DNA of 64,000 nt from Pohlia nutans (lineage: Eukaryota; Streptophyta; Bryopsida; Bryales; Mniaceae): assembly GCA_022496805.1 (NCBI GenBank), contig CM040104.1, forward strand, positions 6,175,650 to 6,239,649, read 5' to 3'. The position numbers were made by a program, and so were the translations under genes. Positions 34,580 to 46,440 of the stretch are shown one piece after another (within the stretch, counting starts at the first letter, position 1; every line of letters begins with the position of its first letter). The notes under the pieces were generated by a model. The model made no database searches. It saw only the letters and a list, made by a program, of their open reading frames with translations, and was not told where the DNA came from.

Positions 34580-35105
34580 ACAATGTTATGCAGCAGTTTG
34601 TTTATTTTATGTTTTGCAACTCATTGAATTTTATTTCTATGGCAGAGTTCCAAATTGGTGCTGCTGTCTGACTGCACTGTCACTGTTCCAGTCAACTGGA
34701 CTGGGGCTCCAGAATAATGAATCCGGCTGAGGAGTGTTTGTTTTCTTTCCCCAAGAATTTATCGGCTCTGGACCGAAAGTGAGGAGCATAACTGAACATT
34801 CTTGAATTGCTTTGTCCTTTTGCAACAGTTCCTTTTTTACAAGAAAAAATCTTGAATTGGAGGTTTACAAATGAATGCTTCTATAGAAGCATCATTTCTA
34901 CTGCTGAGAAATGATGCCTCTACAGTAGCAGTGTAGAAAAGGAACCAAGCCAAAGTAACTCAAGAAAGTAAATATGGGAGGTTTCTCGTTCAGTTTTCGA
35001 TATGTGCGACCTTCATTAATTCAATGGGGTTTCATCCTCTTGTTTCAAAAAAATAATTTGTGAGAGGCTTTGCATTGACAAAAGTTGCTTTCATAGTAAA
35101 TGCAC
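34580..35105. other. non-coding spacer with a small hairpin
   Basis: No gene. Near 34880-34920 a 14-bp stem ('gaagcatcatttct' with its complement) forms a short hairpin. Confidence 0.35.
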
Positions 35106-35389
35106 ACTACCGTACCAGGAAGGCAGGGTCGGAACTTTTGTGTCAAATAATTAATAAAAGTTCAAAAAGTGGGGGTCGGCACTTTCAAAAACAATTATTA
35201 AAAATTCGGCTATTAATAACTAACACTAAATTTTACTAGCGGCTAAACGTTTTCTTTTGTTTTTTGTCTACGATTTTTGTTGACTTCATTTTTGTTGATT
35301 TCGACAAAATACTTGATAAATTTATTTATTTTTTCGGCATTTTTTTGGGGAATTATTTTCTGCCGACCCTGCCTTCCTGGTACGGTAGT
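35106..35389. mobile_element. MITE, TIR ACTACCGTACCAGGAAGGCA
   Basis: 284 bp bounded by a 27-bp perfect terminal inverted repeat that continues with GGGTCGG. A TA lies at the outer edge on both sides (acTAcc / ggTAgt), so a TA target duplication as in Tc1/mariner (Stowaway) elements is possible. No coding potential. Confidence 0.8.
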
Positions 35390-35395
35390 AGAAAA

Positions 35396-35528
35396 GTGTA
35401 CTTGGGGCACCAAGCCATAGTGCCAGAGCATAGTGCTACATGACCGTTTTGGCACTAACTTGGTGCCCAAATGGTCATGTGACACCATACTCTTGCACTA
35501 TATTTTGGTGCCCCAAGTACCCCTTTCT
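35396..35528. repeat. long imperfect hairpin
   Basis: The 5' arm 'acttggggcaccaa' ... 'atagtgc' ... 'acatgacc' pairs over about 55 bp with the 3' arm 'ggtcatgt' ... 'gcactata' ... 'ttggtgccccaagta', with bulges and a loop of about 20. Translated frames on both strands mirror each other, as expected for a palindrome. It could be a tiny fold-back element or a young miRNA-like hairpin. Confidence 0.6.
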
Positions 35529-35529
35529 T

Positions 35530-36626
35530 ATTGCACCTATATAACAATACATATTTATATTAGAGTATATAGTGTTTTTCAAACCCCTAAACATATGATG
35601 GACCATATATATCAAATTGTGTATTTTGCATCATGTAATGAAAATGACAATGTATTCAAATATGTCACACTTATCTACTATAGTTAGGGGGTCACTCCCT
35701 CTTATGTTATGTAACCACGTGCGTACAAAGGGTATTTTTATTGGAGCTATTTAGCTCCTCTTTTGGATTTTTGAACACCTTTTAGGAAGAATAAAAGCTA
35801 CTTCTCCATAATATTGAACGCACTATAGGTAATTACAAATGAAAACCCGAACTATTTTAGTTGATACTAAATTACTTATAAAATTTACATTTACTAGTTC
35901 TTTGCGAAAGCAAACTTAAAACTCCAATATGGCATGGCGCATACCCATATTCCTATATATTGGTGAAAAAGAGTGTGCACATCATAACTAGAGCATGTCA
36001 TAAATTTAAGGTAAATGTCCTTTTAAGATTTCGTAACTTAAAGGCTTAGTCTACAAACAATGCAGCTAAAATGAGGTCGATGATAAGAGCAACTTGAACA
36101 TGATCAATGAACTTGGCACAAAGACAATATACACGCACGCCATGAAAACCAAATGAGATTTTTAATTACAAATTTGAAAATGTTCAAAAACACAAAGAAA
36201 AAGTGCATTCCACTAAATTTTCAACATCCCTACACTACAATGCTTCATCCATAATTCAACAATGTGCTAAAGAGTGAACATTTTCATCCATTTTGCATGT
36301 TATACTCATTCTATTTTAATTTTGTTCTCCTCTCTCTTTTTCATCATACTAATTTTATTCTACATCAAACCTGAAAGTGGGGGTTTTTCTCGTATGGTAA
36401 ATTATATATAATCACATATTTTACGATTTAAGTAGGCTATAGTAGATCCAAAGTTTATTTTAGTTTTTCCCCCCAATGAATGAAAAGTACCCTATAGTTG
36501 TTCTCACGCGGTTTCTAATTTTCAGCTGGTCACCCCCAAGACTATAGTACACTTGGATATGACGGTGAATTAAAATATGATAAAAATAAGACAAAGTAAG
36601 TAGAAATAAAAATGAAACTAGGACAT
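35530..36626. other. AT-rich spacer
   Basis: No gene, RNA or bounded repeat recognised. Confidence 0.35.
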
Positions 36627-36630
36627 TTAA

Positions 36631-36707
36631 CCCTTTAACGTCCCGATTCAACATTGTTTTCAAAAACTCGTTATAAAATGTTTGATAAAAACAAAAATGG
36701 AGTTGGT
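36631..36707. mobile_element. TTAA element, family C, truncated left end
   Basis: TTAA (36627-36630) + CCCTTTAACGTCCCGATTC; similarity to family C stops after 'aaaaatggagttg' near 36707. Confidence 0.6.
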
Positions 36708-37099
36708 GAGATTATGGAACCAATACCATTTTGTTACACTATACTGGTAAGTTATACTCCATACTGGTCAAATAATGTTGTTGAATACTAATTTAGTTAG
36801 TTGGTGTTGAACGTACATGTGCATGGAAATCAGCCTAAATATCTGTTCCATGAAGTCAATATTTCAATATGCTCTTTGATCAAGGCCGCCCTTCAGTTCA
36901 AATATTCTAACTTATACTCCTTGAAGATATTCGCCAACATTTTCAAACAGTGAACTGAAGGACATGAATAGTGAGGTGCAAATTCCAACTCCTTGTGCAT
37001 GAAGATGCTAACTTATTGCTTAGAAAAACGGCATAACTTTTTGCATGTGAAGGAGTGGCATAATTTAATTGAAGCCCAAACTTCTAGGATATTGCAGTA

Positions 37100-37345
37100 C
37101 CATAGCTGGGTCGCCAAAAATAATTCAAAAAATAAAAAACGTAAAAAATTGGAAATTAAGAGGATAAAAAACAAAAATAGAATAAATTATTTTAAGCTAC
37201 ACTTTGCTATTTTTGAGCTATTTTGGGTCATGTTGGGCAATTTTTAATCATTTTTTTTCAAAACTAAAAATCAAGAAATTCATTTTTTGAGGAACGAATC
37301 TTATTTTTCAAAAAATATGAAATATTTGTTCCATGTTGGTAGATC
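37100..37345. mobile_element. MITE of the 'GTACCATAGC...GGTCGCC' family, copy 1
   Basis: Begins near 'gcagtaccatagctgggtcgcc' and continues through 'aataaattattttaagc' and 'cttatttttcaaaaaatat'. The same blocks occur in reverse at 38520-38775. The right end is diverged. Confidence 0.55.
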
Positions 37346-38220
37346 TATGGCGGTTCTAAGTAACTCAAAATGCCAATTCACAATGACATTTCCACTGAAT
37401 GGTTTCACTTGATCCATGGTTTCACATGATCCATGGTTTCATACACTATAGGGTTTCACAAAATTTAAAGCTTCATATAATTTAGGGTTTTGAATTCATG
37501 AAAATTACTTTTTTATTTCCTATGAGTAATTAGTATAATGTAGAATTTGTGTTTAGAGTAATTTAGGGTTTGACATAATTTTCGGTTTCATCATCATTGA
37601 TAACTTTGTTGTTTAACTTCCAAAAGTAATTTACACTTGTATTATTAATTCTTTTACTATTACATTACCATACATATTTGTCACTGGTAGAGCGAAGAGA
37701 AATGATGTCTCAATTCTATTTTTGTAGCTTTAGAAATCAAGAAGCCATTGCAAAATTCCATGGACAATACTACTGTTGTGGAAGTAAAGGGTGATTCTAG
37801 ATTATACTATTTTATGAGTAGTTCAAATAAGTGTACTTGCTCATAAAGTAACCTAATAGAAGATTTGTCATATATAAATTCTAAAAATAAATGCCAAAAT
37901 TTATTAATTATAAAATAAAATAAAACAGTGTGGAAGAAAAAGGAATATTTGAGAATATTCACATAAATCAACACTTGCATAATTGTATTCTTATTATGTT
38001 TTTAATATCATTTTTCAAAGAAATTTGAACATTAATATGTCAAAAAAAAAATAATGAAAATAATGAAAATAATAAAAATCTTTTAATTTTCTTCTGCATG
38101 CATTACTGGTACTCATTTACTCAATAGTAGGCATTTACATTTTTATAGTGTATTTAATTTTATATTTAGAAGTAAAAACTTAAAAATATCCCAATTTTTT
38201 TAAGAATGGGTTTGTCCTTC
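37346..38220. other. AT-rich spacer
   Basis: No gene. A degenerate phrase 'gatccatggtttca' is repeated near 37405-37445. Confidence 0.3.
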
Positions 38221-38222
38221 AA

Positions 38223-38440
38223 CTCCTAAAGAGCCAAGAAGCCCAAATTGACGTGCATTTTCTTAAAAGAATTTTGAGTAGGTCCTTTGTGGACTTCCTC
38301 TTGTTTAAATTTATATTTGTTTGATCAACACAATTAGTTTCTTCAGTGATATAAATTTAGTCCCATCTTAATTATATTTTTCACAATAAGATCAATTAAA
38401 TTTGTCATTTTAAAAGAATGAATCCTTGATGCTCTAGGGA
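38223..38440 (+). mobile_element. TTAA element, family B, copy 3
   Basis: 218 bp, left end CTCCTAAAGAGCCAAGAAG after TCAA, right end 'gctctaggga' before TTAA (38441-38444). It carries the unoccupied TTAA at 38410-38413, where copy 2 holds the family A insert. Confidence 0.7.
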
Positions 38441-38519
38441 TTAAGGGTTAACCACCTTTGGGTTTTTTGAAAGTTAACAACCTATTCCTACACACATTGT
38501 AGACCGTTGTAAACTTAGT

Positions 38520-38775
38520 ACCATAGTACCATAGCAAGTTCACCACCCCACAAATGAATATTTATTATTTTTTGAAAAATAAGGTTCGTCCGCTAGAAAT
38601 ACATATTCAAATTTTCGTTTTTAGCAAACAAAATGATAAAAAATGGCCTAAATGGCTTAAAATAGAAAATAGCTGAAATAGTTTATTCTATTTAATTATT
38701 ATTTTTGTCCTCAGAATTTGACGTTTTTTTAATTTTTGAATCATTTTTTGGCGACCCTGCTATGGTACTACAATA
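38520..38775. mobile_element. MITE of the 'GTACCATAGC...GGTCGCC' family, copy 2
   Basis: Left end TAGTACCATAGCAAGTTCACC and right end GGCGACCCTGCTATGGTACTA are inverted repeats of about 20 bp. Reverse orientation relative to 37100-37345. The terminus resembles that at 35106 (GGGTCGG...GTACGGTAGT), hinting at one superfamily. Confidence 0.65.
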
Positions 38776-39235
38776 TTGAAGATAGATAGAAACACTGACC
38801 CTTATGCAAGGCCGGCGTGAATAAAGTGTCCGTTCGTAATGTCAAATACAGTATTGAACTCAATATCACACACATGGCTTCAATTTGATCACTGCCTAAA
38901 TGTGTCTAATCAACAAACATTATTTCTGTTTTGTGGGTCTTGAGCTCAATACAGTACTCAAGTTGTCATGACATCATTACAATTTCAAACCACAGTACTC
39001 AAGTTCTAGCAAACATCACAACACCATAACTTCAAATGAGGTGATCAAATTAATTATGATTGTAAGTTGAGTATAAGTACAAGAGTACTCAAGAAACCAC
39101 ACCATTTGACTTCATTGATCTTAGTTTGAAACCTTGAGTTCAATTCAAAGGAATTCAGTTCAGATTTGAAAGTCATAACTCGTAAGAGTGACGAAAATAA
39201 TTGATTTCTCCCTTGCCTAAAAGTGCCCAAAAGCA

Positions 39236-39500
39236 GCATTTCGAAAATAATATACAATTTCTTCCGGTGTCAAAACCTTGCCTCTTCTTGCTTTTGGCCA
39301 ACGTATGTGCGTTGGTGGAGCGCAAATTTCTTGCGACACTCAAAATCCGTTGAAGCAACTTCTTCCATGCGTCAGGTTAAAAAAAATAAAAATTTGCAGG
39401 AGCATATTGTAGCTACCAAAAACTTACTTGACGAACGCAAATTCTCTACCGCACTTGCCTTGGGTGACTGGTGTGAATGGGCCATGAGCAAAAGACTTTA
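39236..39500 (+). repeat. dispersed repeat S, copy 1
   Basis: Matches 47677-47935 in the same orientation (about 260 bp): 'atttcgaaaataatata', 'ttggagcgcaaatttcttgcg', 'gtagctaccaaaaac', 'cttgggtgactggtg'. One frame is open for 92 codons here and another in the second copy, but the two do not agree, so it is not a conserved coding region. I do not recognise the parent element. Confidence 0.6.
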
Positions 39501-39504
39501 GTAG

Positions 39505-39925
39505 GGGCCGGTATTCAACTGAAAGTGAAACAAATATTGAATTTCAAATGATTGATAGAGACATCATAGCACCATAAAGCACCCAAAAAAATTTGAATAC
39601 GTTTCACGTGGCTTTGTAACTCATTATAAGAGTTCAGGATTGCTAGAGGAATATTTTTCATAATACAGTTTTGTTGTCATAATTAATTTAGTCTCATGAA
39701 TTTTTAGAAAGTGCTTTACACATGTCAATCCATTTCAACCTCGGGCTCTCTCGATGAAAAGGCCTTTAGTTAATTGGTCAGTTAGGCTTCGCCTTCACCC
39801 TTTACATGTAAAAAGCCCTCGTTGAAATGGATTGCCCTATACAAAAACTCATCTAAAGAACTGTATCAACAATGTGGGAACCACATTGGCTATGATACAA
39901 AAATTTTCCATTCTTTTTATCCTTT

Positions 39926-39957
<32 letters not shown>

Positions 39958-40515
39958 TTCTGTTGAGAGCAATTGAAAAAGAAATTCATTACAAGGAACT
40001 AAGGTAACTACATCTAAAAGTGACCTTTTCCTTAAATCGTCCATAGCTAAATCTTCCATAATAAGTAGACTCTAACACCTTACTATTGATGAGAATGTAC
40101 AAAATCTGAACATCAGAGTTTAGGATCGATTTATAGTCAACCTATAATCAAGACTTTGAAAATTCATAACTTATTCATACGGTGCCCAAATAATGCATGC
40201 TAAAGTGCGCTGGAATCCTCTTGAACTTGCTAATAAGACCCACTAAAAACATTTTTTGTGTTATAAATAGGCTCAGTTGGTAAGGGAAACGCTTTAAGAT
40301 ATAGTTACCTTAGTACAACGCTCAACCTCAAAACTATGACACTTTTGTGGGAGATTCAACTGTCTGGAATAAAACCAGCAACTCCACAAATTCTCTTTGA
40401 ATCAGATTGCAAAAAATGTTGTGAATTTGTTACTAGTCGGTACACTGCAATCCTTATTAGGCTTTGGTCATTTTATTTTTCATAGATTGTATCTATGAGG
40501 GACACTGGATTTCAC
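39505..40515. other. spacer with a short (TA)n tract at 39932-39958
   Basis: No gene seen. The microsatellite has about 13 TA units. Confidence 0.4.
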
Positions 40516-40520
40516 TTTTT

Positions 40521-40556
40521 AAACCCTAAACCCTACCCTAAACCCTAAACCCTAAA
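40521..40556. repeat. interstitial telomeric repeat (CCCTAAA)n
   Basis: Five units of the plant telomere heptamer CCCTAAA, one of them shortened (CCCTA). Such short tracts occur in plant genomes as promoter 'telo boxes' or repair scars; no gene start is evident next to this one. Confidence 0.85.
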
Positions 40557-40945
40557 CGACACATGCATAGTAATATGTGATGCAGCTTAATCCCTAAAAT
40601 TCTTTGGAACTGAAATTTTGTTTTTTCCTATTTTTGAGCCCTGCTTGCTCTCCCTGCAAAGCTTTAATGATTCTGCTGCATCGGATACTGAATGATGTTC
40701 AGTGTATATCGAATTTTCTCGTCTGTACGGCAATATCTGTATTACCTACACTTAGATAAAATTTAAATGTGCTGCTTGTCTTTGTCAAAGTTGAGGTTTT
40801 GGTCTGTGCCATATATATTTCCTTCACATTGGACGATCAGAGTCTCTGAAATCAAATTTGTTTCCTGATTCATCGCGCCACAGTTTTTCACTTGAATGTT
40901 GATTATCTGCTTTGTTCCATAGGTTTTGTCAATGTGTTCAGTTAA

Positions 40946-41176
40946 CCCTTACAGGACCAAGGATTCATAGTTTTAAAATGCTAAATTCAATCGATTGTAT
41001 TGTGAAGAACATAATTTAGATAGGACTAGATTTTATATCATTGGAGTCAAAGAAGAACATTGCATGTGTTGATAAAAAAATAAAAAAATTTGAATAAAAA
41101 GAAGTCTGCGTAGGACCTATTCAAAATTGCTATAATAAACATGAAGCCCAATTTGGACTTCTTGGTTCTTTAGGGA
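40946..41176 (-). mobile_element. TTAA element, family B, copy 4 (reverse)
   Basis: 231 bp, left TTAA (40942-40945) + CCCTTACAGGACCAAGG, right end 'ttctttaggga' followed by TTAC (one change from TTAA). Reverse orientation relative to copies 1-3. The unoccupied insertion site reads TTTTAAAAT here. Confidence 0.75.
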
Positions 41177-41179
41177 TTA

Positions 41180-41550
41180 CTGTAGTACGAGGGTTTCCTT
41201 GCATGAAGATAGTCATTCATACGTATAATAACACGGCTTTTGTTATAAGTACACATGCAATGCAAAAAGTGCATACACTGACAGAAAATTACAACTTCTT
41301 TATTTGCAATTTTACAATTTTGTTCTTTTGAAGTGCAAAGTTGGTATGCACATTGTATGTGCATTTTTAACAGAAGCAAAGTTTTAACGAGTGTTTGCCA
41401 ACAAGCTAGATTTGCCAAATGCAATGAATGCTGCTAAGATCGCGGATAAGCTTGGTCTGCACTCTCGTTGTCAATGCCACTGGTAAACACAGTTCTGTTA
41501 TATGCTTGATTATAATTGCCTTGTGAGTTTATCGCTTTCATAACATTCTT
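41180..41550. other. non-coding spacer
   Basis: No gene or clear repeat. Confidence 0.3.
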
Positions 41551-41553
41551 TTG

Positions 41554-42122
41554 CCCCTAAATGTCCTCACCCCTTGTCCAAATTGGGCAGTTTTGCAAAG
41601 ATGCATTATAAAATGCAACTAAGAGGGATATTTTGAGCTTGATGTATGAATAAAGCTGTACATTATGAATTTTAGATTGTATCCATACAATTAGATCTAT
41701 GATTGCTATCACCAATATTTTTCTATAAAATTTAAAACTTAAAATTCAAAATTATTTTGTAATTTGCTTGCGAATAAGATATTGAAAATTTGTAGATGAA
41801 ATTTCTTGTGATGGACTGAAATGCAATACTCTAAGTGTAGTGATGTTTGGAGATTTTTTGGTTGCTTAATTTTATGAGTTGACTTTTTCAAGAGCACTTT
41901 TAGACTAAAATCTCGAAATTTTTGGTAAAAGACTGCAATATGAAATGAGGCAAAAAAGTTTCACAAATCATCAACTTTCTAATCGGACCACATGTGCATG
42001 AAGCTAACTTCCCATAGAAAATTTAGTAAAAAATTAACACTGCAAAAATTGCATGATGGATGAAAAAAACGAAGTCTGCTTGTGTACATCATGCAAATTA
42101 TGCATGGTTGGGCAGTTAGAAG
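41554..42122 (-). mobile_element. TTAA element, family D, copy 3 (reverse)
   Basis: 569 bp, same length as the other D copies. Left end CCCCTAAATGTCCTCACC; the right end decays to 'gggcagttagaag' + TTAG. Shared blocks include 'aaaatgcaactaagagggata' and 'aatcatcaactttctaatcgg' type sequence. Confidence 0.7.
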
Positions 42123-42318
42123 TTAGAGGCCCATATGCACTCTCAAATCTGAAGCATATGTTAGGATCAGAGGAATCACAAAGAATTTTCTCTAACTTCA
42201 GCTTGTCCAAGCAAAGAGGGACTATTTTATTAGTCGTTTCTCTACAGTGTTGCTACAGTGTAAAGGGTATGATCTAGCAAGGGCTAAAGAACATTATGTT
42301 CCTTTCTTTTGGTATTAA

Positions 42319-42864
42319 CCCTTTAACGTCCTGATTCAACATTGATTTTGAAGATGCATTATAAAATGGTTGATGAATAACAAAAATGGATTTGATGTAC
42401 AAAGCTAAGTTGTAAATGTCAATGTGCAGATCACATCTGTACGGTTGGATTTATCTTTTTTTTTTTTAAATTAATCAATTTTAATTGAATTTTCAAGGTT
42501 TTCTTTTAAAATTCAATTAAAAATCCCAAATTAAAAATTAAAAATTAAAAAAATTCTGTAATGAATTTGGAATAACATGCTCTACGAGATGGAATGATTT
42601 CCATTATTTGATTCTACTTATCTTGGAAAATCATGTTTAAGGTCTCACTTTTTGAACTAAGAATGGAACTTGACATAAACCAATTTTGTCATTTAAAAAA
42701 AAACCCCAATGTCTTATTTTGAAGATCCATACTGTACAAATGATAGTCAATTGGCACAAAAACAAAGAGAAATCTGGATGGATGAAAAACTGTACATGAT
42801 GTACTCAAGAGAAAGGTTCCAATATGTTTGTCGTCCATTATATGGGCGCAGGTGCCTCAAAGGG
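42319..42864. mobile_element. TTAA element, family C, best copy
   Basis: 546 bp between TTAA (42315-42318) and TTAA (42865-42868). Ends CCCTTTAACGTCCTGATTC and, reverse-complemented, CCCTTTGAGGCACCTGCGCC. Used as reference for the copies at 12672, 28806, 32735 and 36631. Confidence 0.82.
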
Positions 42865-42935
42865 TTAAAGTTCTGTATTACACACGTACTAAAGCCCTCT
42901 AAAACAAAAGTTCAATGGAAATCACAGAGGGTTAA

Positions 42936-43153
42936 GGTAGACGTACCTTAAACCACCACGACACCTAAAACCACCAACTTCTACACCCCTTTTTCATTAC
43001 AGGAAGGAAATGTAGGCTTTCATTACATGACTTATGCATCAATTGCTCAAAAGTTAAATCATGTACCGACAACTTACATTTCCTCCCTAAAATGAAGAAA
43101 GGTTGTAGAAGTTGGTGGTTTTAAGTGTTGTGGTGGTTTAAGATACGTCTACC
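42936..43153. mobile_element. fold-back MITE, TIR GGTAGACGTACCTTAAACC
   Basis: 218 bp whose two arms of about 80 bp are inverted repeats: GGTAGACGTA(C/T)CTTAAACC, 'accaccaacttctaca', 'aggaaggaaatgta'. Loop of about 60 bp. Confidence 0.8.
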
Positions 43154-43484
43154 GCTTATATCCAGTAATTCTCTTTTTCAGGAGAAAAAGACATAACGAG
43201 GATTACACAACCCAAAACCCTAATTCTGAGTCCAATGACCATGCAGTTGCGAACTTGGGCTCTTATCAACCGCTCAAATGTATAGTACATCTATGTGTTA
43301 TTCGGGCTTTATGCCGGCTAATCAATGCTACCTCTGGGCTTGCGGAAATAATCACACTCGTGCTTCGCCCTCAAGTGAATATTTCGGCAATCCACTTGAT
43401 ATCACTTGATTACTCTATGCTAACTAAAGACATGACTCCGAGGATGCTATTTCCATTTCTTCACTAATTTTCATTTGCCTTTGT

Positions 43485-43640
43485 TGTTTCTGCCCCACCG
43501 GGGGAGAGAATACGGAAATGCTTTGTTTCTGAGGTGTTACAAGGAGTTACGCACTTGAACAATAAAAAGAAATTGTAAAAGTAAATCCGGGGTAAATACT
43601 AAGGCAGAGACTCCGTGACTAGCCGCTTGACATAAAAAGT
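43485..43640. repeat. dispersed repeat T, copy 1
   Basis: Reverse-complement match to 49445-49590 over about 140 bp ('gagaatacggaaatgctttg', 'aaggagtta', 'gtaaatactaaggcagagac', 'agccgcttg'). The ends carry CTCTGCC-type sequence in both orientations, so this may be a MITE. Confidence 0.55.
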
Positions 43641-45300
43641 GTTTTGTAACTTCTCTAAAAATCACTATGAAATCTAATCACTTGTCATGACCGTATCAAA
43701 CATTCCTACCTCATATCAACCATCATAGTAGACTGAGTAACACTAAGACAACACTCTCCATAATCTGCCGGCACATAATCAACCCATTTCCAGAGAGAGA
43801 AACTTTGGCCCAAATGGCAAGCATGAAGGAAATGCTACCCATTTGGCCACTAGGACCAAGATGGCGCATGCTACCCTTGATGCCCTCTTTCAAGGGTATT
43901 GGTAGACTTTATACCCATTTCCACTTATTCAAATTCATAAGAAAAAATTAATGTTTGGAAAAAGCATTACTAATTGGTTCCATAGTTCTTTTTGAACTAC
44001 ATATTGTTGATACTATGGGTTAATAGCTAGTCCAATACAAATAAATTAAAAAAATGAAAGTTGAAAAGTTTTGGAATGTTTTTGAAATTAATGTTTTAAA
44101 CAGAAATCTTAAGAATTTTTTTGGAATGTTTTTGAAATAGTTTAAAATAGAAATCTTAAGAAATGTTTGTAATGCCAGCATAATAATGTTGAACTAGCTA
44201 ATAACCTATGGTAGTAATGAATTTTTATTGTTTGCACTTGTAAAGTATTTCGTTTTTGAGACTCCATTGTATAAGATTGGCAATTTGGTCACAAATTCCA
44301 CACAAATCCCCCAAAAATTCTTGGAATCTTTAGAATAAAGAAAGCTCTTTTAGGGTGGATGTACAGTGCCCTAACAATAACATTGTCACCTCTTCCATCC
44401 ACCTGTGAGAAAATTGATCTAAATTAATACAGAATTGGTATTTTATAAAAATTTCAATATATACTCTTATTTAACATTACTATAATCAATCCTATCAAGT
44501 TTCATTTTTTAAAGAGAGAACGTTAATTTTTGGTGAATTTTAAAAGTATTTTGGGGTTTGACCTTATAAATCCATTTAAGAATAAATTATGATAGATATT
44601 AAAGTTCCAATTGGACCTACTCACCTGCTATGTTAAAAACATAAAAATAGACAACTTTTTAGTTAAAAGAAAATTCAAACAATTTCAAATTTTCATATAA
44701 ATGCAATTTCATATCGATTGTTGCCTAAACATAAAAAATGAACTGCCTAGGAAACTATGTACTACTAGTGTACATATCAAAATTTTATATAAAGCATTGG
44801 TACATAGTGAGGCATAGGCATAGTGTGTCACAATGTTGTTTTACAATTAATCAATTAGTTCGAGGCTAATGCTAAACATGATCCATGCCCCACACATGAC
44901 ACATGACCTATGACCCATACATATAACTAAAAATATATGTATTTGCCATTTTAACAGAAAACTGCCAATTTAATGGAATCTCCATTAAAGTGAATCGCCA
45001 TTCTAACCACCCCTCTTACGAAACCTAGCCACAATAAACCTCTCGTTAGAGCATGCCCACTAGTGAGGTTGGTATCCCTATTTTCATACCTGATATATCA
45101 GTTGAAACCTAAATTTTGCAAGTCAAGAGGATTCTAGTTGGTATCTACTGTCCACAAGCAATATACCGACCTCAAACGCTTTAGTTGGCAAAAAACTCTT
45201 CCCAAGTCAAATCAAGACCTTAATTTTTAGCAAGAAATTTGAAGATAGCGATTGCAGTTGCAAAAGCGGCTAGATTTTCTAAAACACCTCGAGGGATGGG
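43641..45300. other. AT-rich gene-free stretch
   Basis: No gene, RNA or bounded element recognised, except a short direct phrase 'tttggaatgtttttgaaat' repeated at 44070-44145. Confidence 0.35.
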
Positions 45301-45310
45301 TTCCAAAAAT

Positions 45311-45478
45311 CTATTCACAGACCGAGACCTCATTTGCAGATGCAGAAATGGCTGGCAATTCAACAAAATCATCAGGCATCTTCCACTGCACAAAAGTGAA
45401 ACTCCGTCCAACAATTGTTTCAGACAGACTTAAAAGCCTAACCTCAAACCACACATGCATAATTCTTGCATCTAAGAC
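45311..45478 (-). CDS. possible terminal exon of an unknown protein
   Basis: On the minus strand a 168-bp open segment follows an acceptor (TTTTCGTAG at 45479 or TTAG at 45473) and ends in TAG (45311-45313). The translation has a balanced, protein-like composition: ARIMHVWFEVRLLSLSETIV, then GRSFTFVQWKMPDDFVELPA, then ISASANEVSVCE. I do not recognise the family. The upstream intron would contain the MITE 45618-45942. A donor at 45958 (CCCGG|GTAAGC) could serve, but the frame of the exon before it is not secure. It may be a gene relic; the longer open frames on the plus strand are alternatives. Confidence 0.3.
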   Translation of the reverse strand, partial: VLDARIMHVWFEVRLLSLSETIVGRSFTFVQWKMPDDFVELPAISASANEVSVCE

Positions 45479-45617
45479 CTACGAAAACCTCAGAGTCTGC
45501 AATAACCCGGCTCGATCGCCCGACTACTAGAAAATTACACGCCGTAGCAGCAACTTCTGTTTCTGAACATAAAACGCTCATAAAAAGCCCAGATTCGAAG
45601 AACTGACTGCCCCGGCT

Positions 45618-45782
45618 GCATTGTACTAAACATGTACGAGTATACGTGAGTGCACAGAAGGGGTATTAATTTGAACATTGTCGAATTGCGTTTACATACA
45701 ATAAACACATTTAGAACTGAAGTTATTCACGTATACTTATATTAAACATATATTTAAAACGGAATATATTTGTATACAGAGG

Positions 45783-45867
<85 letters not shown>

Positions 45868-45942
45868 TCTCATATACAAGAGGGTTTTTAGAAAGGGTCA
45901 TGAACGCACGTGATTCTCAAACATATTGTAGCGTGCACCCCC
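45618..45942. mobile_element. GGGTGCA-end MITE, copy 2, with internal (TA)n
   Basis: Inverted relative of 5189-5449. The right end is 'gcgtgcacccc' and the left end a decayed 'ggctgcattgtac'. A (TA)n tract of about 79 bp (45787-45865) has expanded inside this copy. Confidence 0.65.
45787..45865. repeat. (TA)n microsatellite
   Basis: About 39 uninterrupted TA dinucleotides. Confidence 0.95.
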
Positions 45943-46114
45943 TGGCCCGACTGCTTACCCGGGAAGAATGGATCGATCGAATACTCTGCTCCCCAGCGCA
46001 CCAGAACCTCAAATAACTTAACCCAGAAATGAAATGAATGAGAGAGCGGCGCTTAAGTCCTTGATCTGGTGGGCGAGTGAGTCAACGTTGGAGGAGCTCA
46101 CTTTCACAATCACA

Positions 46115-46273
46115 AGGAGAAATAAAGACATTCCCACATGGGATTTCATATGGGAAGTGGGACAAAATTCTCAGAATTGTAACTTTCTTGGGATGATTGT
46201 AGTGTATTTTGATCTGGGAAAGTTACAATCGTGTCCTATTTCCCATATGGGAATCTTGTATTTATCTCCCTGT
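46115..46273. mobile_element. fold-back MITE, about 155 bp
   Basis: The left arm 'ggagaaataaagacattccc' plus 'catatgggaa' and 'ttgtaactttc' is mirrored on the right by 'gaaagttacaat', 'ttcccatatgggaatcttgt' and 'atttatctcc'. Arms of about 65 bp. Confidence 0.7.
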
Positions 46274-46440
46274 GAGTAGTCGATCACTAGTCACAGTCCG
46301 TGCTCATCGATCAAGCAGGCAAGCAGGCCAAGTCTAGCTACAAGTTTCCATGGCTCTGTCTGCAGCTTTCTTTATATGATTCTATGTATGGACTGTCTCA
46401 AGAGCCAGTGAAGGCCCTCTCTGTTTGTGATGGTCACTCA

